64,000 nt of DNA. It comes from Cannabis sativa (Eukaryota > Streptophyta > Magnoliopsida > Rosales > Cannabaceae). This document shows positions 1-10,466 of the stretch, one piece after another; within the stretch, counting starts at the first letter, position 1; the number at the start of each line of letters is the position of its first letter. The position numbers and the translations under genes are program-made. The notes beneath the pieces were generated by a model. That model did not search any database, was not told the DNA's origin, and saw nothing but the letters and a program-made list of their open reading frames with translations. The DNA lies in the NCBI RefSeq assembly GCF_029168945.1, contig NC_083604.1, forward strand, positions 33,599,686 through 33,663,685, given 5' to 3'.

Positions 1-1403
1 GTTCCTCCTTATGTTTTTAGTGAATTCCTAGGTTTCTAAAGCTAGGTTTTATTAGTTTTTGTAAGTTTTCAGGGTTGTAGGCTTAGATGAGGTCTGTGTA
101 TGATATCTTAGTTGAATTAGGTTTGTTTGTGTATGTTTTAATTGATTTCATGGCTGTTGGGATTGTTTTGTGAGTGAGGAAGCTAAGGGAATTGAGTTTC
201 CTTCACTTGAGCATATGATTTTGAGTTAGAGATTGAACTACTGTAACTTGAAGCTTGGGATATGTTATATTTATGTTATTATACTGTTCTGGAAAGTTTG
301 ATTAGCTTTGGTGAAGTTTTGGGTCGAATTTGAAGGAGAGAACCCAAGGAAATCTAGTCTGCGAGAATCGGTCGACCGGTTGGTTCTGGTGCACCAGAAT
401 CGGTCGACCAGTTGCCTTCAGGGGAAATTTTTGGGTTTTCTTCAAGTTCAGTTTTTGGCGCGGGAAGTTGTGTATCATTTGTTTTAGGTTGTATATGGGA
501 TGTTTGACCTATTTAGAAGTTGTTGGGAGTTGGGTTATGCTTGGTTTTGAGATAGGGTTTTTATTTCAGAATTTTGGTTTAAGGTATTCATTGAGTTTCA
601 ATTGTCATGACATAGGACCGGGATTGCCTAGCTTTTTTTCCACTCAGGTCGGCTCGTACGCTTGTGTTCTGAACTAAGGTAAGAAAAGTAGTAAGCACCG
701 TATGTTGCTAAATATTAATGGTTGAATTGTTATGGCCTTGATTATTATCAAGACTTTGATTAAATGTTTTTTGAGCCTAGGTTATGACCTAGGGTGGGAA
801 ACGGTTAATACCGTTATGAGTAATTACTCTTGAAACCGTGCTTAGGTTTTTTACTTATCGTTTGCTTCATCGGGCAACGATAGTGACATATTCTGCTCGT
901 GGTTAACGAGGGGTAAAAAGGGGTACTTTATAAAGTACCAGGATTTTATGTTTATGATAATGTGTAAATGTGTGAGCATGTTAATATGAGATTTAATTGA
1001 TGGTTATTATCGGTTATTGTTTATTTCACTTTTTTGCTGACTCTCTGTGACTCAGGTGCTTTATTGTGCAGGTATAGGGAAGGCTAAGGTGGAGCAGCCA
1101 TGAGTGCAAGGTCATAGCAGCAATGTACATATCAGCCGCAGTGGCATGGCCTAGTGACCAGGATGCTCTATTTTGAAAGTATTTTGGGAATACAAAGTAT
1201 ATGCTGTAAAAACACTATTAAACCAGTTTGTGAATATTTTGAAAATAGGGGGACCCCGTAGTTAATATCAATTATCTTTTATCATATAGCCTTATACGTC
1301 TAAATTTTATTACCCCCACTTTTAGTATAATTATATATTAAATAAATTAAGAATTTTATTAAATCAAACATGTGGCATCCCTATTGATCAGGGCGTTACA
1401 ACA
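1..1403 (+). repeat. 5' LTR of element K (left end outside the window)
   Basis: Ends in GGGCGTTACAACA directly before a primer-binding site. Its last ~400 bases share wording with the reverse complement of the LTR at 61423-63749, including the GACTCAGGTGC and GGTATAGGGAAGGCTAAGG blocks, so both belong to one broad gypsy group. A 115-codon open frame at 330-677 lies inside the LTR and has no family features; I do not call it a gene. Confidence 0.8.
366..411. repeat. Cluster of short palindromes in the K LTR
   Basis: TCGGTCGACCGG, TTCTGGTGCACCAGAA and CGGTCGACCAG follow one another within ~45 bp. Each is a perfect or near-perfect palindrome. The gypsy LTR S carries a similar cluster with different letters (62531-62621). 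Confidence 0.75.
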
Positions 1404-1415
1404 TTGTATCAGAGC
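1404..1415 (+). other. Primer-binding site of K (initiator tRNA-Met type)
   Basis: TTGTATCAGAGC differs by one base from TGGTATCAGAGC, the complement of the 3' end of plant initiator tRNA-Met. It lies directly after the LTR end. Confidence 0.8.
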
Positions 1416-1643
1416 GCCAAGGTTTTTAGATCTTGGAGACTGATTTGATATGTACATTGGCTGCGAAGACTTGATCGACTCATTGTTCAGTAAGCTCTTA
1501 GTTAAAAGATAGTGTATTAATTTTTTGATTGCCTGATTATTTGAATTGTGTTAATATTTGAATTGTGTGGGAAGGACTATATTATATGGAAATACTTATC
1601 AGTATTGTTATTACCTAGAATGTGACTGTAGGTGTATAGATTA

Positions 1644-2750
1644 TGCACCCGAGCCGGACTGGTAGGGGTATCGGAGAGCTAGCTGTGCTCGGGGCTACTG
1701 GTGAGGGCGAGAACCCGCCACCCCCACCAAACTGGAAGAGTTACACGCTGCAATGCAAGAGACTATTCGGCAGCAGGGTGAGCAAATTAGAGAATTGAGA
1801 TAGCAGCGAGCTCAGCCTGCCCTAAACCCTAATCCTAATCCTCCGGCACCTCTGGTAGTGCCACCGGATGCAGGGAATCGTTTGGAACCGTTGTATGAGC
1901 AGTTCAGGAAGCAGAACCCGCCAGTATTTGAGGGTGGTGCCGAACCACTCAAGGCGGAATAGTGGATGAGTATGATAACATCCATTTTTGATTTTATGCG
2001 GGTCAAGGATAATGACCGAGTTAGGTGTGCTACTTATATGCTGCGAGATGATGCCTGTATTTGGTGGGAGATTGTGTTTCAGGGTCATGACCTGAATAAC
2101 ATGACCTGGGATGTCTTCTAGGCTTTATTTTATGAGAAGTATTATAATGAGTCTATTCGGGCGGCGAAGGCAGAAGAGTTTATACGATTTACTCAAGGCA
2201 GCATGACTGTGACAGAGTATGCCACTAAGTTTGATCGACTTGCAAAGTTTGCTTCAGATTAGGTGGCTACTGAAGCTGCTAGGAAAGCAAAGTTCATTCG
2301 AGGGTTGGATGAACATATCGCACGGGATATGATTGTTGCTTCTAAACAACCGGGGGTTGCTCGAACTTATGCCCAGATAGTTGAACTGGCCCAAGTTTCT
2401 GAGGGTGCAGAAGATCAGATACGAAAGAAGAATATTGCCAGAAGAGATTCATGGAAGCAAACATCAGGTATTGTTTCTGGTAGGGGTACTGATCTCGGTG
2501 ACCGCAAGAAAAGACCTAGTGAATCATCAACTGCAGGCCCAAACAAGAGGTTCCAGGATAATCAAGGCATCCGTCGTGGTGGGAACGAAAAGTGGCGGAC
2601 TTTCCCTGAATGCCTGAGATGTAAAAGGCGCCATCAGGGCGAGTGTCAGGCGAGGGTCTGTTTACACTGTGGGTAGTGGGTCGCATGAAGAGGAATTGCC
2701 CACACCTATTATGACAAGAGCAAAAGAAGGATGAAACACTCGCTCCTGCC
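1644..2750 (+). pseudogene. K gag, broken
   Basis: Gag forms the virus-like particle and binds the element RNA. A proline-rich start is followed by the gag core (CIWWE, VTEYATKFDRLAKFA, FIRGLD) and a cysteine-rich stretch near 2610-2673 (CLRCKRRHQGEC, then CLHCG), the usual zinc-knuckle site of Tekay gag. There is a frameshift near 1725. Five in-frame stops, all TAG, lie at 1801, 1960, 2119, 2260 and 2674, each where a CAG (Gln) codon or similar is plausible. A second frameshift follows the last stop, then a TGA at 2712. It cannot make a full-length product. Confidence 0.85.
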
Positions 2751-2753
2751 CGA

Positions 2754-3110
2754 GTGTTTGCCCTGACTCAGGCTGAGGCTGATGTTGGTCCTTGCACTAT
2801 GACAGATCAGCTTTCTATTGCTGGTACTTTATTGACTGTTCTAATTGAATATGGTGCGACGCATTCTTATATTTCAAGTAGAATAATTGAGAAGTTGAAT
2901 AGACCTAGTGATGTACTTTCTAGTGGTTTTGGAACTTTGCTGCCTACTGGTGAGTTGGTTATCTCCAGCAGGTGGGTTCGATCCCTTCCAATATTTGTGG
3001 AAGGAAGGGAATTCTCAGTTGATCTGATAGAATTGAATCTGGAGGATTTTGATGTTATCTTGGGGATGGATTGGATTGTAAGAGAAAAATGGTAACTTTT
3101 CAGCCTGAGG
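2754..3110 (+). pseudogene. K aspartic protease, catalytic site changed
   Basis: The domain of gypsy pol that cuts Gag-Pol. About 113 codons are open. The active-site block that is normally LIDSGATHSF reads LIEYGATHSYIS, so the catalytic Asp is Glu and the next Ser is Tyr. The downstream block DVILGMDWI is intact. The frame is lost right after that block (TAA at 3093) and continues in another frame as MVTFQPEG. Protease activity is not expected. Confidence 0.8.
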
Positions 3111-3612
3111 GCGAGGACCCCTTTGTATTTGTGGGTAAGATGAAGGGATCCTGAATTCCCATAAATTTAGCGCTTAAGGCAAGAGATTTGTTGTGTGAAG
3201 GGTGCATCGGTTTCTTAGCAAATGTTGTGGATACTATCTGGGAACCACAAGCGGGACTGGAGCATGTCCCAGTGGTTCGAGAATTTGTAGATGTGTTTCC
3301 AGAAGAGTTACCGGGGTTACCACCGAAACGTGAAATTGATTTTGAGATTGATCTAATACCAGGAGCAGAGCTTGTATCAAGAGTTCCCTATAGGATGGCA
3401 CCTACGTAGCAGAAAGAGCTAAAAGTGCAATTGTAGGGAATGATGGATTTAAAATTTACTAGACCTAGTACTTCACCTTGGGGTGCACCAGTTTTGTTTC
3501 TAAAAAATAAATATGGAACCTTACGAATGTGCATTGATTACCGGGAGCTAAATAAGTTGACAGTGAAGAACAAGTACGCTCTACAAAGGATAGATGATTT
3601 ATTTGATCAGCA
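3111..3612 (+). pseudogene. K reverse transcriptase, N-terminal part only
   Basis: The linker and first RT motifs are readable: [56 protein letters not shown] and RIDDLFDQ. In-frame stops lie at 3152 (TGA), 3407 (TAG) and 3434 (TAG). The sequence breaks off right after the FDQ block, before the first catalytic Asp and the YxDD motif. It is a non-functional fragment left by a deletion. Confidence 0.85.
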
Positions 3613-3761
3613 AAGCCAGTCGACCGGTTGCCTTGCAGGGGAAATTTTCGGGTTTTCTTTAGGTTCCGTTTTTGGCCCGAGAAGTTGTGTATCATTTGTT
3701 TTAGGTTGTATATGGGATGTTTGACCTATTTCGAAGTTGTTGGGAGTTGGGTTATGCTTGG
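3613..3761 (+). repeat. Fragment of the K LTR fused to truncated RT
   Basis: About 150 bp matching ~403-548 of the K LTR with few differences (GTCGACC, GTTGCCTT, then GTTGTGTATCATTTG, ending in GGGTTATGCTTGGTT). It is what remains of an internal or 3' LTR copy after illegitimate recombination. Confidence 0.8.
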
Positions 3762-4389
3762 TTAGAATTGGAAAATTGGCATTTTTGAGAAAATAGAAAT
3801 AAAATTTGATAAAACTGCAAAATCAAGTGGGGCCCACTAACACACCATGGTCGGCCACTATTTGTGGGAATTCAAATTAATATTTTCATTATTTTAATGT
3901 CAAATAATTCCTAACCTAAACCTAGTAGTTGCCGATAAATAGAAAGTGATGGCTCAGTCAAATTATATGCTTTAACACATCAATAGTTATCTGATAGAAA
4001 TTTCTCTCTTCAGAAAAAAACTGAGCCTTCCCTACTTTCTATATCTGGCCAAAACCTCTTCTCTTTTCTCTCTTCATTAAATTTTGACCCTAGTGAAAGA
4101 GTAAGTGCCCACACACAGCAAGTAGTAACTCAGTCATAGATTGGAAGACTGTGAAGGATCAAACTCAAAGAAGAAGGACATTCGGGCTCAGATCTTGATT
4201 ATACTCTGCTACAGAAAGGATACAAGGGTTAGAGATCTGAGTGGAAGGAGACATTAATTTCGCTTCATCAATGTAAGGCTTTCTTAACTTTATATGTGTT
4301 TAATTTATCGTTTTCGAAAGTTCATATTTAGGGTGTTAACCAACATACTTGTGAGTAGATCTAAGATCCTGGTAAAATAAATTCCAACA
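3762..4389 (+). repeat. Copia LTR fragment, 3' portion
   Basis: Matches the 3' third of the copia LTRs in this window, in + orientation: TGCAAAATC..GGGGCCCAC, a TATA-like GATAAATAGAAAG, GTGCCCACACACAGCAAG, GAGATCTGAGTGGAAGGAG and the terminal TCCTGGTAAAATAAATTCCAACA. The left end is truncated against the K fragment and no primer site follows the right end, so it is an LTR relic. Confidence 0.85.
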
Positions 4390-5480
4390 GAAGTACCCCA
4401 ACCTGCTTTGCTTAGGGGTAGACTTCAAGTGAAAGAACTAATTGACCTCGTGTTGGGAAGGCATACCCCATCCTTGAATGGCGTAGAGGACGAAGAGGGT
4501 AGATAGGTACTTAATGCCCTTGGGAGTGAACTGGGTCGGACAAAGGTGAAAATAGTCTGCCACCCTCTTCAATTACGGGTGCAAGGCACCATTGCCCCTT
4601 GTTTTGTGTGAGCACCCGACCAAGCACACATCCCTCTCTACGAGTTTGTCACCCGGTGATTCAAAGAAGGAATGTAACACTCCAGTCCGCCCAAATATCC
4701 AGCCTTATCTAAGGCCTTCATGCGTGCCTCGCTTATTTTGGACGGAGGACTCACCCATTTGGCACCTAAGGCACATTGCCTTTGTGAGAAACTACTTGAG
4801 TAAGCTCCTCGGTGACGTAGTCCTCCCCTTCGACCAAGACTTTACCCTTCACAAACATCGACTTCCTGGCCTCATTATACCCTCCAAAGTTTGGAGGCTC
4901 AGCCGCTCCTTCCTCCTCAGCCTCGGAACGGCTGCCAGGACAGATGTCATCCTGCTCCTCAATCTCTTGGACCTCAATGTCCTCCTCATGATCTCCCTCC
5001 TCCATGGCGGGCAGATCTTGTTCGACACTTGGAAATGTGGCAAGCTGGGCGACATGAGGATCAGAAGCGTTGACCTTCCGCATCATCTGCTTTGTGCGGG
5101 CCATCATCCTCCTCTAAGACGGGTACTGATGTGTATGTCGTGCAACCTGAACAACAGGGACAACAATTGGGATGCCGAAGTTACCCAAACTTGGACGACC
5201 AATAGGAAGAGTATCAGCAACACCTGACCGGACAATGTATCTCTAGTTGGACGGAAGATAATGCTTCCAACCTTTTTGTACTTCCCAAATGAAGCGTCCG
5301 TATCCCTCTCTGGCAATCTAGTAGGAGTAATAATGGTGTTGCACTACGATTTATGGAGTAGGAGAAAGATCACTACTCACCTCCTAATCTTCAAAGCTCG
5401 AGTTAGAAAGTCCGTCACTCGAAGACGACGGACTGGCGCGAAGACGAGGCTGATCCTCATACAGAAGTTGAAGCAAACCC
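4390..5480 (-). pseudogene. T1 antisense ORF (Tat-type), decayed
   Basis: Read on the minus strand, ~5480-5400 gives a serine-rich start (RLRASPSSSSDG), then an acidic stretch (open 5107-4766: EEGDHEEDIEVQEIEEQ). After several stops comes a part reading [16 protein letters not shown] and [13 protein letters not shown], then SRLGYF. The wording 'Q.. P.. .. LF.LY', an FF pair and GYF resembles the Pfam 'putative gypsy type transposon' domain found in Tat antisense ORFs; this is from memory of the family. GTGAGT and CTACTAG sites near 5390 and 5320 could mark an old intron. The end is truncated at 4390. Function is unknown even in intact copies. Confidence 0.5.
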
Positions 5481-6085
5481 TGGTCAATTCGGTGTTTGCC
5501 TCCCAAAAACTCACCACGGTTAATTTAAAAAAGAAAACACACGAGATGAGTGTTTGGCCGGGATATCAAACAATAAACAGGCAAATATGCCGACCAGGAG
5601 TACTCAATAGATTAAAAGGACAAAAAATGTATAAAAATCAAGTCAAAACCCTAAAGTTTGAAATTTTTGAGTTTCGGGTTAAATTTCACAAAGCTTCGAA
5701 TGAGCAAAGTGAAAGACGAACAATGTGAGATTAAAGGCAAATTTCGTAAACTATGAAGCCATACGGACTATTACAGAGAAGACCACAAAGTTTTGAGCCT
5801 AGATTTTCAATCTATCTTCTACAATAAGTCAAGAATAATGGCATTTTCTACAATGAAAACTCAGAAATTAAACATGCAAAGTTAAAAGAGGAGAAGATTG
5901 AAAACTTACTCACTGCTTGAAGCCTAAATGATTTCCAGAGATGAAGCTGTTCGGATGCCTTTGGTGGGAATCTCATGACAGACTTGAAGTAAAAATCCTT
6001 TTTTGCTCTGAGTTTGTTTAGTAGAGAAATCAGTAAAAGTAAATTATGAGGAAATTCCAGTCTAATTTAAAGGAATTTTTGTGAA
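5481..6085. other. T1 spacer between antisense ORF and LTR
   Basis: About 600 bp with no sustained frame on either strand and no tandem repeats. By position it should hold the promoter of the antisense ORF and the polypurine tract of the element, but I cannot point to either. Confidence 0.4.
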
Positions 6086-6142
6086 AAGGGGTAATCATTT
6101 CGAAATACCTCGGACGCTTCGATTTCCCCCCAAAAGCATATA

Positions 6143-6590
6143 CAGTAGAACCTCTATTTAAGAATACCCTATTCAAGAATAACCTCTAATTTGTTATATA
6201 AAAAATCAAGTCCCAATTTGGGCCTATTATAAATAAGAGTAACCTCTAAATTGTAATTAGTTATACAATTTCTAAGTCCCGTATTAACAAAATATACCTC
6301 TATATAAGAATAGTTACATCTTAATAAAATATATACATATATTTTATAAAATGGTTTATGTAGAATTTGTAATTTTATTCCAAATTGTAATACATGTATA
6401 AATATTATATTTACTCAAAAATAATTCTATTATGATATAATATTAATGATTGTTTAATGTCATTGTTGTTACATTGATATTTTTTTATATTTTGATTTTT
6501 TTTTCTAGTGTAACTCTATTTAGTTATGACCTCTCAATTAGAATATAATTTGATTAGTCCCAAGTGTATAATTGGATAGAGGTTCTACTA
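6143..6590. mobile_element. Emigrant-like MITE (pogo/mariner type), 448 bp
   Basis: Very AT-rich non-coding element with inverted ends: left CAGTAGAACCTCTAT and right ATAGAGGTTCTACTA. The family signature CAGTA-AACCTCTAT is that of plant Emigrant/Lemi1 pogo-like elements, which duplicate TA on insertion. A TA precedes the left end (6141-6142). The matching place in the T2 LTR (near 36045) is an uninterrupted AAAGCGAATATCGG, i.e. an empty site. There is no transposase frame, so it depends on a partner elsewhere. Confidence 0.75.
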
Positions 6591-7173
6591 TTGGGAAATT
6601 AATAATTATCAAGTGTAACCGTCAAAGCATGAGTAGAAAACTGAGTTTCGAGCCACTAATTAAGTTAGAGCATTAATTAGTCAAAAATCGAAGAGACGCC
6701 TAATTAGCCTCACATCAAATCACGAACAAACGTGCCTAACACATGTCATCCATTCAAATGCAAAGGCAGCTCCGATGAAGTCTACATGCAACTTCGGAAG
6801 TCTCGTACCGACTTGGGGGGCAAATGTTATCTCAAATTTGGCACTCTGACATGGCATCGCATGCTGGTGACACGTGGAATCGACTTCACATATCTGCTCG
6901 AATGAGATCTGCCGAACAGAACATCGCACATATCTGCACGGATGAAGCCTTCCTAGCCGAGCAATGGATGGTCCGAACAACATGTCAACACTTAGCAACT
7001 TCAACACTTGCATCGTGAATCACAGAAGCAATCCCCATAACTTTGGAATCATATCACAGAGATATGACAAGTTGTCCAAATCCCTTAATCAGTGTATTCT
7101 GTATTTAATGTGTAATCTTACCAGTTATAGACATTGTAAATAGAGGGGAAAGTTTCCCTCAAGCTTATGGCCC

Positions 7174-7181
7174 TATAAATA
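7174..7181 (+). promoter_or_regulatory. TATA box of the T1 LTR
   Basis: TATAAATA within GGCCCTATAAATAGTGATC, ~270 bp before the LTR end and conserved inverted in T2 (33607-33614). The U3 region just upstream contains a G-box CACGTG at 6871-6876. Confidence 0.7.
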
Positions 7182-7450
7182 GTGATCTATTCTCACTGGG
7201 CAAAGGGTCGGAGGAATGATCTAAGAGAGTATTCTCAGAGATACTATTGTAAAAACTTTAAGGGAAGAATCACTGCATTCTTCATTCTTAAGTTAATACA
7301 AATCAAGGGGAGTAGGCTATTACGAACTGCTCGGGGCCGAACCTCTTTAAAAATTTTGTGTCCTTTATTTATTTTACTATTTCACCTATATTATATTATT
7401 TATCCCTTACAATTAAGACTCATTGTCGTTGGCTAAAAGCGAGGTCAACA

Positions 7451-8394
7451 GTTAGCATATAGTTTCTGTTTTCGAAGAACATCCAAAACTGATTGCGAAT
7501 GTCAAGCATGATCATGCAAACTTTTACTATAAATTAGAATATCATCAAAATAAACAAAAACAAATTCTCTAATGAAAGCATGTAAAACATGATTCATTTA
7601 TCGCAAGAAAGTGCTTGGTGCATTAGTTAATCCAAAAGGCATGACTAACCATTCATACAATCCATGTTTAGTTTTAAATGCAATTTTCCACTCATCTCCA
7701 TCTTTCATACGTATTTGATGATACCAACTCTTAAGATCAATCTTAGAAAACAAACAAGAACCATGCAACTCATCTAACATATCATCTAAACGAGGAATGG
7801 GATGTCAACAGTCAACACACATCCTCCATGTTCCATCCTTCTTAGGAACAAGAATTACAGGAACAGCACAAGGGCTCTTACTTTCTCTCACATGCCCTTT
7901 GGTCATCAATCCTTCAACTTGCCATTGTATTTCCTTAGTTTCATCAGGATTAGTTCTATATGCTGGGCGACTTGGGATTGAAGCACTTGGAATAAAATCA
8001 ATTTGATGTTCTATTCCTCGAATAGGTGGCACACCATGTGGTACCTCCTTGGGAAACACATCCTCGAATTCCTGCAAAATAGAAACAACAACACTAGGCA
8101 GCGAAAAATCAAGTTGGTTAGTGTCTAAAAAGAGCCTCCTTGTAAACAAACAGAATCATTGCTTATTTTGTATGCCAAGCTCACGTAATCTCACTTTTTC
8201 TGGCATAAAAATTATTTTGTTTTCTCTCTATTTTTTCTCATTGATAGAACTCTTCTTTTTCTTTTCTCACTCACTTGCCTCGATTGTTTTCTGTCTTCGG
8301 CTCTCTTTTTTAGGTCACTTGAGTTCTTTTTATCACTCAATTTATCGTTATCACTCAAATTCTTTTGATCACTTAATTTTTTCAATCTCACTTG
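7451..8394 (-). pseudogene. Fragment R: chromovirus (CRM/Galadriel-like) RT, broken
   Basis: Minus strand. A lysine/serine-rich linker (8394 to ~8160) leads into SLPSVVVSILQEFEDVFPKEVP, then SPCAVPVILVPKKDGTWRMCVDC (to 7805), then [41 protein letters not shown] and YFDDILIYSK with the catalytic Asp pair at 7541-7549. About 30 nt that encode the RAINNI part after MCVDC are missing, leaving a stop. A further TGA follows near 7510. It is cut at 7450 by the T1 LTR and at 8395 by a copia LTR. The wording is chromovirus; the exact lineage is not settled. Confidence 0.85.
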
Positions 8395-8945
8395 TGTTGG
8401 GAATATTTTACCAGTATCTAGATTTACTAACAAGTATGTTGAATTAACATCCTAAATATGATTTCTCTTAAACAATGAAAATAAACACTTAACGGTTTAA
8501 GAAAACCTTACATTGATTGTAGCAGAATATAATGACTCCTTCCGTTCAAGATCTCTAGCCCTTGATTCCTTTCTATAGCAGAGCATTATCAAGGTCTGAA
8601 CATGGATCTCTTTCTCTCCTTCGGGTTTGGTTACCACTGTCTTACTCACTATGATTGAGTACTTGACTTGCTATGTGTGGGCATGAAACTCATTCACTAT
8701 GGGTTTCGAATATGGAAGAATAATGAAGGATGCTGAAATCACTAAGGACATAATATGGAAGACCTAATGGATGAGAATAAAAGGGAAGTGAAAAAGACAG
8801 CCCATTAATGTTATTTATGTGTATCGAAACCATAAAACTACCAAAATTAGAGACGTGCATTTTTTCAAAAGGAATTATGACAAGTAGACCCTCTGTAATC
8901 ATTAAAAAGCACTTTTTATTAAAAAAGAACTTTTTAAGGGGCAAT
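8395..8945 (-). repeat. Element D, left (3') LTR, truncated
   Basis: Starts TGTTGGGAATATTTTACCAG and matches the LTR at 12356 onward through ATCTCTTTCTCTCCTTCGGGTT and TATGTGTGGGCATGA. The rest of the LTR is missing where T3 begins at 8946. Confidence 0.8.
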
Positions 8946-10024
8946 TGTTATACCTGAAATTCGGCTAGGACTTCAAAGGAGGACACATGTCAAACTAGGA
9001 AGAATACGAATCAACAAATATAATGATAATTATATTTGAAAATGGAATAACTCATTAAATGCGGAGGTAACAAAGTATATTTACACCATGTTGACTATAA
9101 GGTCTTACAAGAGATAAAGATATACAAACTGTTGTCTTGCGTTAACGGGAAACCATACGACATTGGATGTGCAAGGCGAGGTATCAACCTCGTTACACAT
9201 GAAGAGACATAGGCGAGATATAATGATTGCTAAGACGCTTAGCGTATAATACACAATATACAAACTAAGTATAACAGTCTGATAAACCCAAACAACTGAT
9301 AACTAGGTGTCCATCTTGTTATAGGAAGGCACGCTCGTGGTACCTTCACTAATCAACTCCAAACGTCATGCAATGAGATTCATAGCTCTGTCGAGTAAGT
9401 TCTCTCAGATAGAAGTTGACATTCAAATGATGTTGGCTGTTGAAGTTCACCTTGTCGCCAAGAACTGTGGTTGTCAGATGGAGCATTATGTCTTCAAGCG
9501 TAGAAGCACAAGATTTGCATTGTTAACCTCGAAAAGATGTGGGAAAAATTCTAGTTTGCTATCAGGGTTATTGTTTCTATGTTCCAAGCGAGATGTCCCA
9601 GAATGATATGATTTGCAACGTATTTAATACACGTTTACATTGACTCAGTAAAAGCGGACCAATCATAGCTGTTTAATTTTCATATTTAAACCACACTTAT
9701 TTTACGTGGGATGTAATCAAATCCCACAATTTTAGGAGATACTTGTTGTAAAATATCAGTCAACACTGTAATTAACTGTCCTCCTATGTAATTATAAATA
9801 GGGGCAAGTTATATTGAAAAAGGGACGAAAAAATCAATAGTGAAAAAGGCTTAAGAATTGTATCAGAAATATAATAAGATTGATTCATGGACTATGCAGA
9901 TTTTTAACTGCAAAACCACGTAAAAAATCTTTGTGTTCTCACTTTTTTCTTTACAGTTTCTATTTTCTGTGCAAGTTTATCACAATTTAGGCTCAAATAT
10001 AGTTAACGAAAATCTGCATTAACA
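8946..10024 (+). repeat. Element T3: lone Tat-like gypsy LTR
   Basis: Runs from TGTTATACCTGAAATTCGGC to GAAAATCTGCATTAACA, 1,079 bp, with a TATA box at 9793 and a CCACGTAAAAA block before the end that element H also has near 39108. No internal sequence is attached on either side. The flanks are GCAAT (left) and GAGAC (right), so there is no target duplication. The 89-codon open frame at 9337-9606 lies inside it and shows no domain. Confidence 0.65.
9793..9800 (+). promoter_or_regulatory. TATA box of T3
   Basis: TATAAATA followed by GGGGCAAG, the same layout as the TATA boxes of T1 and H. Confidence 0.65.
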
Positions 10025-10372
10025 GAGACAAATAATTAAGTATCTTGAATAAAATTAACTTAATTATTAATTCTATTTTAAGCTCTAATAAAAATATCCT
10101 AATTTAAGTTTGTCTAAAATTAATTAACAAATTAATTTTCAACTTAAATATATTTTTCTACTTAATTAAATATTAGAAAATATAAATTAGTAACTAGAAA
10201 TTACTATCTAGAATCTTTTCTTTAAATTAAGTGTGTTATTCTAAATTAATTTTAAAACAATCTAATGAAAAATTAGTTCTATTTATTCCAAAATTAATTG
10301 TGTTGCTAATTCAATTTTAATTAGGTTGAACTAGTATAATTAGCCTAATACAATTATTTAAATAAGGCCAAT

Positions 10373-10466
10373 GGGCCTTCACAATTGGGGTTGTTCATGT
10401 GAGGGAGGGCTGGGTTCAGTATGTCGTACCTACTACTAATGGCCCCCTAACTCTCACACAAGGCCC
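10373..10466 (-). repeat. Conserved leader stem domain, copy in D
   Basis: GGGCCTT at the left end and AAGGCCC at the right end can pair. Inside, TGTGAG pairs with CTCACA, and G- and C-runs face each other. The middle reads CAGTATGTCGTACC. The same domain recurs at 20045, 28412, 46077 and 60201. Confidence 0.75.

Larger units (their letters stand above)
1..3761 (+). mobile_element. Element K: truncated Tekay-like Ty3/gypsy retrotransposon
   Basis: Plus-strand gypsy element. In order it holds part of the 5' LTR, a tRNA-Met primer site, gag with a CCHC-like region, protease, and the first motifs of RT. The pol wording just upstream of RT (DVFPEELPGLPP, then YRMAP) is typical of the Tekay/Del chromoviruses. 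RT stops near 3612 and is joined to a second piece of the same LTR (3613-3761), so most of RT, RNase H and integrase are deleted. Many in-frame stops and several frameshifts mean the element is dead. The LTR starts before the window. Confidence 0.85.
4390..7450 (+). mobile_element. Element T1: 3' end of a Tat-like Ty3/gypsy retrotransposon
   Basis: A minus-strand decayed ORF is followed by a plus-strand LTR ending in GAGGTCAACA. An antisense ORF between pol and the 3' LTR is a known trait of the Tat lineage, and element H shows the same plan intact. Gag and pol are absent, cut at 4390 next to the copia LTR fragment. A MITE lies inside the LTR. Confidence 0.65.
6086..7450 (+). repeat. T1 LTR (Tat-like), interrupted by a MITE
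   Basis: Ends in TTGGCTAAAAGCGAGGTCAACA (7429-7450). It is the inverse match of the T2 LTR at 33321 to ~36060: CCTCGGACGC, TTAGAGCATTAATTAG, TGAAGTCTACATG and CCCTATAAATAGTG are shared in order. The match reaches upstream of the MITE to about 6107, so the LTR start lies at or before there and is approximate. Confidence 0.7.

Noticed and set aside
330..677. 115-codon open frame near the window start
   Set aside because: It lies inside the K LTR, has no domain, and the partial LTR copy at 3613-3761 does not keep it as protein.
5060..5107. MARTKQ-like start that resembles histone H3
   Set aside because: Only five residues match; the following sequence is acidic and unlike H3.
4592..5227. 211-codon frame on + opposite the T1 antisense ORF
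   Set aside because: No recognisable motif; it is the complement of the region where the minus strand gives Tat-like antisense ORF wording.
8049..8447. 132-codon frame on +
   Set aside because: It is antisense to the chromovirus RT linker and crosses the R/D junction.
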